This document shows positions 1-5,521 of a DNA stretch of 7,968 bases, one piece after another. The position numbers were made by a program, and so were the translations under genes. The DNA lies in assembly GCA_031732875.1 (NCBI GenBank), contig JAVMKL010000039.1, positions 1-7,968 of the forward strand, given 5' to 3'. The notes beneath the pieces were generated by a model. That model searched no databases. It was given only the letters and a program-made list of their open reading frames with translations, and had not been told where the DNA came from. Position 1 is the first letter of the stretch; the number at the start of each line of letters is the position of its first letter. The stretch comes from JAVMKJ01 sp031732875. GTDB taxonomy: Bacteria > Pseudomonadota > Gammaproteobacteria > Competibacterales > Competibacteraceae.

Positions 1-413
1 TGTTCGCCGAATTTCCCGAACTGTTCCGGGGTCGCCACCTGCCGATCACCCAGAACCTGATGAGCTTCGGCTTCGAGTGCGAGGACGGCTGGTACGACCT
101 CATCCGCCGACTCGCCACCGACATCGCCGCGCACGCCGCCGATGCCGGGATGAAGCCGCTGGCGGTGCAGGTCAAGCAGGAACTCGGCACGCTGCGCTTC
201 AGCGTGGATAAGGCCGACGCCCATGTCCATTTGCTGTGCGCGGCGGCGGAACGGCAATCCAGCCTGACCTGCGAGCAGTGCGGGATGCCGGGACAATTGC
301 GCTATTACCGCCGCCAACTGCTCGCCCGCTGCGACGAACACGCCCCACCCGGCAGTTGGATCGCCGCCCAGCAACCGCCGGCCATCGATTCAACCGATCC
401 CCGTGGCGCTTGA
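1..413 (+). CDS. Hypothetical protein, 3' part only, with a C-x2-C / C-x2-H zinc-knuckle-like tail
   Basis: The reading frame is open from the left edge (first full codon at position 3) to a TGA at 411-413, so the gene begins outside the window; the ATG at 60 is only an internal methionine. About 136 residues are visible. The segment around LPITQNLMSFGFECEDGWYDLIRRL resembles a small uncharacterised family seen in bacteria and phages, rich in aromatic residues and with an ECEDGWYDLI core, but I cannot name a function. Towards the C-terminus there is TCEQCGM followed about 22 residues later by RCDEH, a C-x2-C ... C-x2-H arrangement that could bind one zinc ion. The last 20 or so residues are proline- and alanine-rich and look disordered. 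It lies 89 nt upstream of dgt on the same strand; co-transcription is possible but not shown. I am confident of coding because codon use matches the neighbours, and unsure of the role. Confidence 0.7.
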   Translation, partial: FAEFPELFRGRHLPITQNLMSFGFECEDGWYDLIRRLATDIAAHAADAGMKPLAVQVKQELGTLRFSVDKADAHVHLLCAAAERQSSLTCEQCGMPGQLRYYRRQLLARCDEHAPPGSWIAAQQPPAIDSTDPRGA

Positions 414-502
414 CCGAGTTCCCGTCCGGCCACGGCAACGACGGCGCGGCGGACGCAAATCCGCTATGCTTGAAGGCAATCCACACCCACCGACCGCACC
501 GC

Positions 503-1855
503 ATGGACTGGAACCGCCTGCTCTCCCGCGTCCGTCCGGGCCTGTCCCGCCAACATCCCGACAGCGAAGCGCGCACCGACTTTCAGCGCGATTTCGACCG
601 GATCGTGTTTTCCTCGGCGTTCCGGCGCCTGCAGGACAAAACCCAAGTCTTTCCGCTTTCCCAAAGCGACTACGTCCGCACGCGCTTGACCCACAGCCTG
701 GAAGTCTCCAGCGTCGGCCGTTCGCTGGGCACGATGGTCGGCGACAGCGTGATCCGCCGCCATGACTTGAAGGGGGTCTATCCGCAGGATTTCGGCGCGG
801 TGGTGGCCGCCGCCTGCCTGGCCCACGACATCGGCAATCCGCCGTTCGGCCACGCCGGCGAGGACGCCATTCGACTCTGGTTCACCGCCTCCGCCACCGG
901 TCGGGCGGTTTTGGAACAACTGACCGAAGCGCGGCGGCAGGATTTCGTGCGTTTCGAAGGCAACGCCCAGGGGTTTCGCATCCTCACCCGGCTCCAGAGC
1001 CCGGACAACCCCGGCGGGATGCAACTGACCTGCGCGACCCTGGGCACCTTCACCAAATATCCGCGCGCCTCGTGGCTGCCGGCCGAACCGCCCCCCGGCA
1101 TCGCGTTCAAGAAATTCGGCTTCCATCAGGACGACGCGGATCTGTTCGCGGAAGTCGCGGGCCAACTTGGCCTGGAATCGGCGCAAGCCGGCGCCTGGAA
1201 CCGTCACCCGCTGGCCTATCTGGTCGAGGCGGCCGACGATATTTGTTACCGGATCATCGACGTGGAAGACGCCTTCCGGCTGCAGCAACTGCGGTTCGAG
1301 GACGTCCGCGACCTGCTGTTGCCCCTGACCGGCGAGCCGGACCGCGCCCAGCGCAAGATGGACCGGATCACCCGGCCCAAGGAACGGATCGAATACCTGC
1401 GCGCCAAAACCATCGGCGCCATCATCGAACAGGTCCATCAGTGCTTCATGGAAAACGAGGACAGGATTCTCGCGGGCGCGTTCGCCGAGGAATTGCTGGA
1501 CGCGATCCCCGCCGCCGCCGACATGCACGCGCTCAAGGCGTGCGGCGAAAACCATGTTTATGTGTCGAAACCGGTGGTGGAGGTGGAAGCAGCCGGTTTC
1601 GAGGTTCTGGGCGGCCTGCTCGAGGCGTTCGTCACCACCGTCAACGACGTCGCCACCCACGGTTCCGCCGCTTCGCCGAAGAGCCGGATGTTGATCCACC
1701 TGATTCCCGAGCAGTTCGCCCGTCCTGGCCGCCAGCCCATCGCCGATTTATACCGCCGCGTGCTCGCCATCACCGACTTCGTGTCCGGCATGACCGATTC
1801 CTACGCGGTGGCCCTGTTCAAGAAGCTCACCGGAATTTCATTACCGACCGGTTGA
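503..1855 (+). CDS. dgt: Deoxyguanosinetriphosphate triphosphohydrolase (dGTPase, HD superfamily)
   Basis: This 450-residue protein is a dNTP triphosphohydrolase that splits dGTP (often other dNTPs too) into deoxynucleoside and triphosphate, acting in the cytoplasm to control the dNTP pool. The N-terminal RTDFQRDFDRIVFSSAFRRLQDKTQVF block (residues 24-50) is typical of the family. The HD metal site is complete: H64 in TRLTHSLE, H108-D109 in LAHDIGNPPFGH, and an Asp in VEAADDICYRI (about 245). The FEGNAQGFRI segment (151-160) is another family hallmark. The frame stays open upstream to 236, but that extension is low-complexity, overlaps the preceding gene and does not resemble the family, so I chose the ATG at 503, where the conserved MDWNRLLS start lies. 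No good Shine-Dalgarno sits at the usual distance (AAGG at 473-476 is too far), so the start is slightly uncertain. A hairpin terminator follows 15 nt after the stop. Confidence 0.93.
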   Translation: MDWNRLLSRVRPGLSRQHPDSEARTDFQRDFDRIVFSSAFRRLQDKTQVFPLSQSDYVRTRLTHSLEVSSVGRSLGTMVGDSVIRRHDLKGVYPQDFGAVVAAACLAHDIGNPPFGHAGEDAIRLWFTASATGRAVLEQLTEARRQDFVRFEGNAQGFRILTRLQSPDNPGGMQLTCATLGTFTKYPRASWLPAEPPPGIAFKKFGFHQDDADLFAEVAGQLGLESAQAGAWNRHPLAYLVEAADDICYRIIDVEDAFRLQQLRFEDVRDLLLPLTGEPDRAQRKMDRITRPKERIEYLRAKTIGAIIEQVHQCFMENEDRILAGAFAEELLDAIPAAADMHALKACGENHVYVSKPVVEVEAAGFEVLGGLLEAFVTTVNDVATHGSAASPKSRMLIHLIPEQFARPGRQPIADLYRRVLAITDFVSGMTDSYAVALFKKLTGISLPTG

Positions 1856-1870
1856 CCCCCGGAAAACAAC

Positions 1871-1895
1871 AAAGGCGGGTTCGCCACCCGCCTTT
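1871..1895. terminator. Bidirectional hairpin terminator between dgt and the converging operon
   Basis: A perfect 10-bp stem (AAAGGCGGGT at 1871-1880 with ACCCGCCTTT at 1886-1895) encloses the 5-nt loop TCGCC. Read on the minus strand the stem is followed by a T-rich run (TTTGTTGTTTTCC), so it should terminate the minus-strand operon well; on the plus strand the stem itself ends in TTT but then continues GC-rich, so dgt termination may be weaker. A second smaller stem (CGGGCGC 1906-1912 with GCGCCCG 1918-1924) lies next to it, just beyond the host-attachment gene stop. Confidence 0.85.
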
Positions 1896-1930
1896 CGCCT
1901 GTCGCCGGGCGCTTGCGGCGCCCGACCCGG

Positions 1931-2356
1931 TTACAGCCGTTCCGGCAAATGCCGGCGGATCTGCCCGGGCTCCAGGTACGTCAGATCCTTGCTGACCGTA
2001 TCTACCACCAAATCGGCGGTCCGGGCATCCAGTTTGCCGCGCAGCAGTCCCAGGAACGAGGGCGTGGCGGCGATGTACAGCCGGCGGAACAGGCCGCCGA
2101 CCCGACCGTTTTTCAAATGTTCGCTGATTTCCTTGGCGAACACCATCGCCTGCTGGCGCTTTGGCGCCACTTGGTAATCCATGGTGGGACCGTTGCCCGG
2201 CGAACGCCCTTGCCGATCCGAGACCAGATCCCGGGTCTTGACGCGTCCCTCGGGATTGACGAACGCCTGAATTTCCCGCAAGGGAGCCAGCGCCTTCTCC
2301 ACGCTGAACAACCTCGCGCGACTGCTATCGGCAATCAATACCCATGTCGTGGTCAT
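1931..2356 (-). CDS. Host-attachment protein family (bacterial eRF1-like small protein)
   Basis: The 141-residue protein begins TTTWVLIADSSRARLF and has the conserved C-terminal block GLFRRLYIAATPSFLGLLR, both typical of the Pfam Host_attach family, named after an Agrobacterium protein and related in fold to the central domain of archaeal/eukaryotic release factor 1. The biochemical role is unknown; the 'host attachment' label should not be read as evidence of pathogenesis. The frame is open up to 2413, but the first 19 residues of that version do not fit the family and overlap pcm. The ATG at 2354-2356 has a good ribosome site (GGGAGAG at 2362-2368, minus strand, 5 nt away). It is the last gene of the minus-strand cluster, 43 nt after pcm, and is followed by the hairpin at 1871-1895. 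There is no signal peptide or membrane segment, so it is expected to be cytoplasmic. Confidence 0.85.
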   Translation of the reverse strand: MTTTWVLIADSSRARLFSVEKALAPLREIQAFVNPEGRVKTRDLVSDRQGRSPGNGPTMDYQVAPKRQQAMVFAKEISEHLKNGRVGGLFRRLYIAATPSFLGLLRGKLDARTADLVVDTVSKDLTYLEPGQIRRHLPERL

Positions 2357-2399
2357 ATCCGCTCTCCCATGCTGGCCGGGTCCGATGCGCCCGGCGTTC

Positions 2400-3083
2400 T
2401 CACTCGCGGTCACGGATCAGCGGCACGAATACCACCGGCAACACGCTGCGGCTCTGCGGCATGCCTCGCTCGTCCTTGTGGAGCACGCGCAAATCCTGCG
2501 TCTGATAGGGCCCTCCCACCGGAATGACCAGCCGGCCACCCGGCTTCAGTTGCCGCACCAGCGCCGGCGGCACTTCCGCGGCCGCCGCCGTGACCATGAT
2601 GCCATCGAAAGGCGATTGTTCCTCCCATCCCTGGCAGCCGTCGTCGACGCGAATCTCCACGTTGCCCAACCCAAGCTCGTGCAGGCGCCGTGCGGCGGTC
2701 TCGGCCAGTTCGGGAATCCGTTCCACCGAGTAGACCCGTCGCACCAGACTGGCCAGCACCGCCGTCTGATAACCGGAACCGGTGCCGACTTCCAGCACCA
2801 CCGCCTGGGGATCGGGTTCCAGCAATTCCGTCATCAGCGCGACGATGAACGGCTGGGAAATGGTCTGACCGCGCCCGATCGGCAGGGGCATGTCGGCATA
2901 GGCCCATTCCCGCTGTTCCATCGGCACGAACACGTGTCGGGGAACTTCCGCCAGCGCCCGCATGACGCGTTCGCTCAATTCAAAACAGCCGGTCAGACCG
3001 CCGGTTTCACGGGTTTCCGCCGCCACCCGCGCCAGCAACACCCGGCGCTCGGGTTCATAGTCTCCGACCGGCCTGTCGCTCAT
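2400..3083 (-). CDS. pcm: Protein-L-isoaspartate O-methyltransferase
   Basis: This 227-residue enzyme transfers a methyl group from S-adenosylmethionine to L-isoaspartyl residues of aged proteins, starting their repair in the cytoplasm. The catalytic-loop signature GRGQTISQP (residues 70-78, with Ser76) is present, followed by the SAM-binding motif VVLEVGTGSGYQTAVLA (95-111), the acidic ERIPELA strand end (121-127) that should contact the ribose, and LKPGGRLVIPVG near the C-terminus. Length is normal to slightly long; the extra is a charged N-terminal stretch before the conserved LTGCFELSERV. The ATG at 3081-3083 has a G-rich ribosome site (GGGGGA, 3089-3094 on the minus strand) and lies 29 nt inside the end of the upstream AstE/AspA-like gene, suggesting translational coupling. 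The host-attachment gene follows directly. All catalytic features look intact. Confidence 0.95.
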   Translation of the reverse strand: MSDRPVGDYEPERRVLLARVAAETRETGGLTGCFELSERVMRALAEVPRHVFVPMEQREWAYADMPLPIGRGQTISQPFIVALMTELLEPDPQAVVLEVGTGSGYQTAVLASLVRRVYSVERIPELAETAARRLHELGLGNVEIRVDDGCQGWEEQSPFDGIMVTAAAAEVPPALVRQLKPGGRLVIPVGGPYQTQDLRVLHKDERGMPQSRSVLPVVFVPLIRDRE

Positions 3084-4032
3084 GTCGTTCCCCCATCCAC
3101 CGCGCCGGGCTTCGCCGCGCCGCCTCGTTCGGCATCAGGATTCGGGCCACCAGATCCCCTTCGCACAACAACGGTTGCCGGCGCAAGCTTGCCAGCAGGC
3201 CCATCACCGGCGCCGTCACTCGCGCCTGCACACCTCCGGTAAAGCCGTCGTAGACGCGACCCAATTCCTCGCCCGCCCGGACCCAGCGGCCGACCTCCAG
3301 GTGCGACGAAAAGATTCCGGACTGCTCGGCCAGCACCACGAAGATCTGCCGCAGGTCGAAATAACGTAAATCTTCTTCCTCCTCGGCAAGCCGGAGACCG
3401 CCGACGATGCCGGTACGGTCGAGAAACGCCACCAAGGCCCGGAACAAGGTCTCGCAATGCCCGGTCTGCAAGCTGCCCCTCTGCCCTGCGTGGATCATGA
3501 AACTTTCGCCGCCGTGCGGACGCCAGGCACGCACCAAACCGGATGCCAGATCGTCCTCCATCGGCCGCTCGATGACCGCCGGCAGCCCGAACAGACAGGC
3601 GCTGGCCCGCTCGTCATCGTTGGGAGCGTAAAGGCTTACCTGCGGCAGATCCTCGATATCCAGGCTGGCCGAATGAATATCCACCCGGTAGTACGCGGTT
3701 CGAGTGATTTCCACCACCGCTTCAACGACGGTCCCCCCCCTGCGGCGGCGACCGGTACCATTCTCCACCCGGCTGCTCCGATTGAGCGTGTTGATGGCGG
3801 GAACGATCAACACGCGCTCGCGCAATCCCAGGCTCCGTCGCTCTCCCGCCTCGATGCTTCGCAAAAACGCCGCCAGCCGCGAGAGCACGAATATACCGTT
3901 CAACTCGCTGCCGCGAAGATCCGCAACCAGTGCCAGTCGCGGCGCTCGCTCCTGCGGCCCGATATCATGATGGGGAAGTAACCCCGCGCTCGGCGACCGC
4001 CGGCTCGGTCTGGAGATTTTGGTCCCGATCAA
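3055..4032 (-). CDS. Succinylglutamate desuccinylase/aspartoacylase-like protein, probably catalytically degenerate
   Basis: This 325-residue protein belongs to the AstE/AspA zinc carboxypeptidase-like family, whose active members remove acyl groups from amino acids. The fold is recognisable: LALVADLRGSELNGIFVLSRLAAFL (33-57), RVLIVPAIN (73-81), YYRVDIHS (115-121), and a well-kept C-terminal lipoyl-like domain from about 239 (LEVGRWVRAGEELGRVYDGF, then RVTAPVMGLL and EGDLVARIL). Key sites differ from the family. The first zinc ligand of the H-G-x-E motif is Arg40 (RGSE), the D-x-N-R-x-F-P-G substrate segment expected between residues 82 and 101 is missing and replaced by an Arg/Gly-rich stretch, and the region of the catalytic Glu reads FMIHAG with His181. 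Glu43 and His120 remain. Start: TTG at 4030-4032, chosen because a stop lies four codons upstream in frame and GGAG (4040-4043) sits 7 nt before it. It is first in the cluster with pcm. Function unknown; it may be a binding protein rather than an enzyme. Confidence 0.82.
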   Translation of the reverse strand: MIGTKISRPSRRSPSAGLLPHHDIGPQERAPRLALVADLRGSELNGIFVLSRLAAFLRSIEAGERRSLGLRERVLIVPAINTLNRSSRVENGTGRRRRGGTVVEAVVEITRTAYYRVDIHSASLDIEDLPQVSLYAPNDDERASACLFGLPAVIERPMEDDLASGLVRAWRPHGGESFMIHAGQRGSLQTGHCETLFRALVAFLDRTGIVGGLRLAEEEEDLRYFDLRQIFVVLAEQSGIFSSHLEVGRWVRAGEELGRVYDGFTGGVQARVTAPVMGLLASLRRQPLLCEGDLVARILMPNEAARRSPARWMGERHERQAGRRL

Positions 4033-4039
4033 GGCTTCA

Positions 4040-4043
4040 CTCC
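4040..4043 (-). promoter_or_regulatory. Shine-Dalgarno supporting a TTG start for the AstE/AspA-like gene
   Basis: GGAG on the minus strand lies 7 nt before the TTG at 4032. An in-frame TAG a few codons upstream (ahead of CGG AGT GAA GCC) rules out a longer reading frame, and no ATG follows before the conserved LALVADL block, so this site decides the start. Confidence 0.6.
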
Positions 4044-4069
4044 GCTATCGCGCTGCCGTTTCAACTCAC

Positions 4070-4145
4070 AATTCATCATGTTCACCCTAGATAAAAGCAT
4101 AGTTCAATTTACGAATTCCGCATGATGAATTTCGCATGGTGAATT
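4070..4145. repeat. Three copies of the 11-mer CATGRTGAATT in the divergent intergenic region
   Basis: CATGATGAATT occurs on the plus strand at 4121-4131, as CATGGTGAATT at 4135-4145 (14 bp further on, a near-direct repeat extended by flanking GC and TTTC), and on the minus strand at 4070-4080, forming a perfect 11-bp inverted repeat with the first copy. The cluster lies upstream of the AstE/AspA-pcm operon and about 55 bp upstream of the phasin promoter. This arrangement resembles a transcription-factor binding cluster; which factor is not known. Confidence 0.6.
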
Positions 4146-4198
4146 TTCTCCACGCGGGATGGCCGATTCCTCGCGGCGCCGAAAAAATCAGGCATTGC

Positions 4199-4239
4199 AT
4201 GTTGCATCGCAACATAAATCTCGCTATATTGCATTGCAA
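4199..4239. promoter_or_regulatory. Paired TTGC-N3-GCAA palindromes, PhaR-like operator
   Basis: TTGCATCGCAA at 4202-4212 and TTGCATTGCAA at 4229-4239 differ at one base and lie 27 bp apart. The first extends to a longer palindrome, ATGTTGC-ATC-GCAACAT, at 4199-4215. The first covers the -35 and the second overlaps the end of the -10 and the likely start point. The PHA-responsive repressor PhaR of Paracoccus is known to bind TGC-rich sites of the form CTGC-N3-GCAG upstream of phasin genes, and this pair has the same half-site spacing with C to T changes at the outer base. PhaR control is inferred; no phaR gene is in the window. Confidence 0.5.
4202..4230 (+). promoter_or_regulatory. Candidate sigma-70 promoter of the phasin gene
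   Basis: A -35-like TTGCAT (4202-4207) and a -10-like TATATT (4225-4230) are separated by exactly 17 bp. Transcription would begin near 4237, giving a leader of about 36 nt before the phasin ATG. The -10 is close to consensus and the -35 weak. Both hexamers are overlapped by the paired palindromes described separately. Confidence 0.6.
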
Positions 4240-4272
4240 CAATGTTTGTCAACGCTCAACGAGGAATCCATC

Positions 4273-4626
4273 ATGGTCGTCGATCTGTTCAGCAAAGCAC
4301 TGGAAACCCCGCAAGCCCTGCCCGAGTCCCTGGTCAAGGCAAACAAAATGTTCGTCGAGAACATGGAAAAAATCATGGTATTCCAGATGAACGCTCTCAA
4401 GTCCTACATGGACATCGGCTTCAATCAGATGAAAGCCGCCGCCGAGATCACCGATGTCAAGAGCTTTCAGGACTTCTACAAGCGCCAGACCGAGATCGCC
4501 AAGACCGTGCAACAGAAGATGATGAACGACGCCAAGGCCATGTCCGACATGGCCACGCGATTCAAGACCGAGATCGATGGCCTGACCAAGGCGACGCTGG
4601 AAGATGTATTGCCGAAAGCCGCCTGA
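4273..4626 (+). CDS. phaP: Phasin family protein (PHA granule-associated)
   Basis: Phasins are small amphipathic helical proteins that coat intracellular polyhydroxyalkanoate granules and limit their size and coalescence. This one has 117 residues, usual for the short phasin family. It is almost entirely helical in character, with no cysteine, and shows the typical MVFQMNALKSYMDIGFNQMKAAAEITDVKSFQDFYKRQTEIAKTVQQK region (about residues 35-82), in which a conserved D-x-x-S/D-F-Q-x-F/Y segment precedes a long Gln/Lys/Met-rich helix. The frame is open from 4159, but the extra 38 residues cover the promoter and palindromes and are not phasin-like. The ATG at 4273-4275 has AGGA (4262-4265) 7 nt upstream. 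It is monocistronic: its own promoter, its own terminator at 4650-4679. Its presence implies PHA storage by the organism; the synthase is not in this window. Confidence 0.9.
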   Translation: MVVDLFSKALETPQALPESLVKANKMFVENMEKIMVFQMNALKSYMDIGFNQMKAAAEITDVKSFQDFYKRQTEIAKTVQQKMMNDAKAMSDMATRFKTEIDGLTKATLEDVLPKAA

Positions 4627-4649
4627 ACCTCGCCGATACTGGTAAATCC

Positions 4650-4679
4650 CCGCCCCGCCCGCGCGGGGCGGTTTTGTTT
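4650..4679 (+). terminator. Rho-independent terminator of the phasin gene
   Basis: A GC-only stem of 8 to 9 bp (CCGCCCCG at 4650-4657 with CGGGGCGG at 4664-4671, plus one more C-G pair inside) closes a tetraloop and is followed by TTTTGTTT (4672-4679). It starts 23 nt after the phasin stop and is a textbook intrinsic terminator. Confidence 0.92.
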
Positions 4680-4693
4680 CGATCCCGGCCAAC

Positions 4694-5503
4694 ATGCGCC
4701 CCCCCCTCGCCATACCCCCCGACATCGCGCTGACCGCCGAATCGTCCGTCAGTCCGACGGCGGCGATTGCCTTGGCCTTGGAACTCGGACTCCCCCTGCT
4801 GGCCTCCCCGGTCATCGACCCGGCCGCAGTTCCATTTAGCCACCTGCTGGTGTTGACCCGGAAACGTCTGGAGTTGCGGGAAATCGGTCCGGGGGCGGCC
4901 GGACCGGTTTTCGTCGATTTCGCGGCGGGACCATCGGCCCACCGGCGCCGTTTCGGCGGTGGTCGCCACCAGCCACTGGCACGGGCGATCGGCTTGAAAG
5001 GCGGCGCCATGCCGACCGTCGTGGATGCCACGGCCGGGCTGGGCCGCGATGCCTTCGTGCTGGTCTGTCTCGGTTGCACGGTGCGCTTGGTGGAACGCTC
5101 CCCAATCGTCGCCGCTCTGCTGCGCGATGGGCGGCAACGCGCCGAACAGGATCCGGAAATCGGCCCGCTGGTCGCGGAAAGACTGCGTCTGTACGTCGAG
5201 GACGGTCGGGAATACTTGCGGCGGCTCGAGGAAGACCAGAGGCCCGATGTCATCTATCTGGATCCGATGTACCCACATCGCCGAAAATCAGCGCTGGTCG
5301 GGAAGGAAATGCGGTTGCTACGGCAGTTGGTGGGCGACGACATCGATGCACCGGCCTTGCTGGATGTCGCGCTGGCCCGTGCCCGCCAGCGAGTGGTGGT
5401 GAAACGGCCACGTCTGGTTCCGGCATTGACGGGACCGCCGCCGACCACTCAGATCGCCGCGCCCAACACCCGCTTCGACGTTTATCTAATCAGCCGCGGC
5501 TAG
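4694..5503 (+). CDS. rsmJ: 16S rRNA (guanine(1516)-N2)-methyltransferase RsmJ
   Basis: The 269-residue protein is an SAM-dependent methyltransferase that makes m2G1516 in 16S rRNA of the small ribosomal subunit. Family signatures are clear: GGGRHQPLARAIGLK (residues 88-102), the SAM-binding VVDATAGLGRDAFVL (109-123), VERSP (133-137) at the acidic-loop position, the catalytic-type DVIYLDPMYPHRRKSALVGKEMR (185-207, with the DPMYP motif), and RVVVKRPRLVP near the C-terminus. The length is close to the usual 250-270. The N-terminus is Pro-rich and followed by AIALALELGLPLL, as in homologues. ATG 4694 is the only plausible start before the conserved region, yet it has no obvious Shine-Dalgarno. 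The start is only 14 nt past the phasin terminator's T-run, so expression must come from read-through or a promoter inside the phasin end. It converges on the lytic transglycosylase gene with an 18-nt gap and no clear terminator between them. Confidence 0.93.
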   Translation: MRPPLAIPPDIALTAESSVSPTAAIALALELGLPLLASPVIDPAAVPFSHLLVLTRKRLELREIGPGAAGPVFVDFAAGPSAHRRRFGGGRHQPLARAIGLKGGAMPTVVDATAGLGRDAFVLVCLGCTVRLVERSPIVAALLRDGRQRAEQDPEIGPLVAERLRLYVEDGREYLRRLEEDQRPDVIYLDPMYPHRRKSALVGKEMRLLRQLVGDDIDAPALLDVALARARQRVVVKRPRLVPALTGPPPTTQIAAPNTRFDVYLISRG

Positions 5504-5521
5504 CACTTCAGCTCGTGGTCC

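Noticed and set aside
410..470. Promoter for dgt from TTGACC (410-415) and TATGCT (465-470)
   Set aside because: The two hexamers are 49 bp apart, far too distant, and no suitable -35 lies at 17 bp from TATGCT.
236..502. N-terminal extension of dgt from the ATG at 236
   Set aside because: It overlaps the preceding gene, is Arg/Pro-rich and unlike the family, whose conserved start falls at 503.
464..1699. 411-residue open frame on the minus strand across dgt
   Set aside because: It is the antisense of a clear dGTPase gene in GC-rich DNA, has a Gln/Gly/Val-rich composition typical of such shadows, and shows no recognisable motif.
2349..3242. 297-residue plus-strand frame opposite pcm
   Set aside because: His/Gln/Arg-rich antisense shadow of pcm, whose motifs are all on the minus strand.
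3730..3745. Possible frameshift at a run of eight C in the AstE/AspA-like gene
   Set aside because: The frame matches family-like sequence on both sides (VLIVPAIN before, VVEITRTAYYRVDIH after), so the difference there is an in-frame loss of residues, not a frameshift.
4159..4272. 38-residue N-terminal extension of the phasin
   Set aside because: It would cover the promoter and palindromes, is not phasin-like, and the ATG at 4273 has a proper ribosome site.
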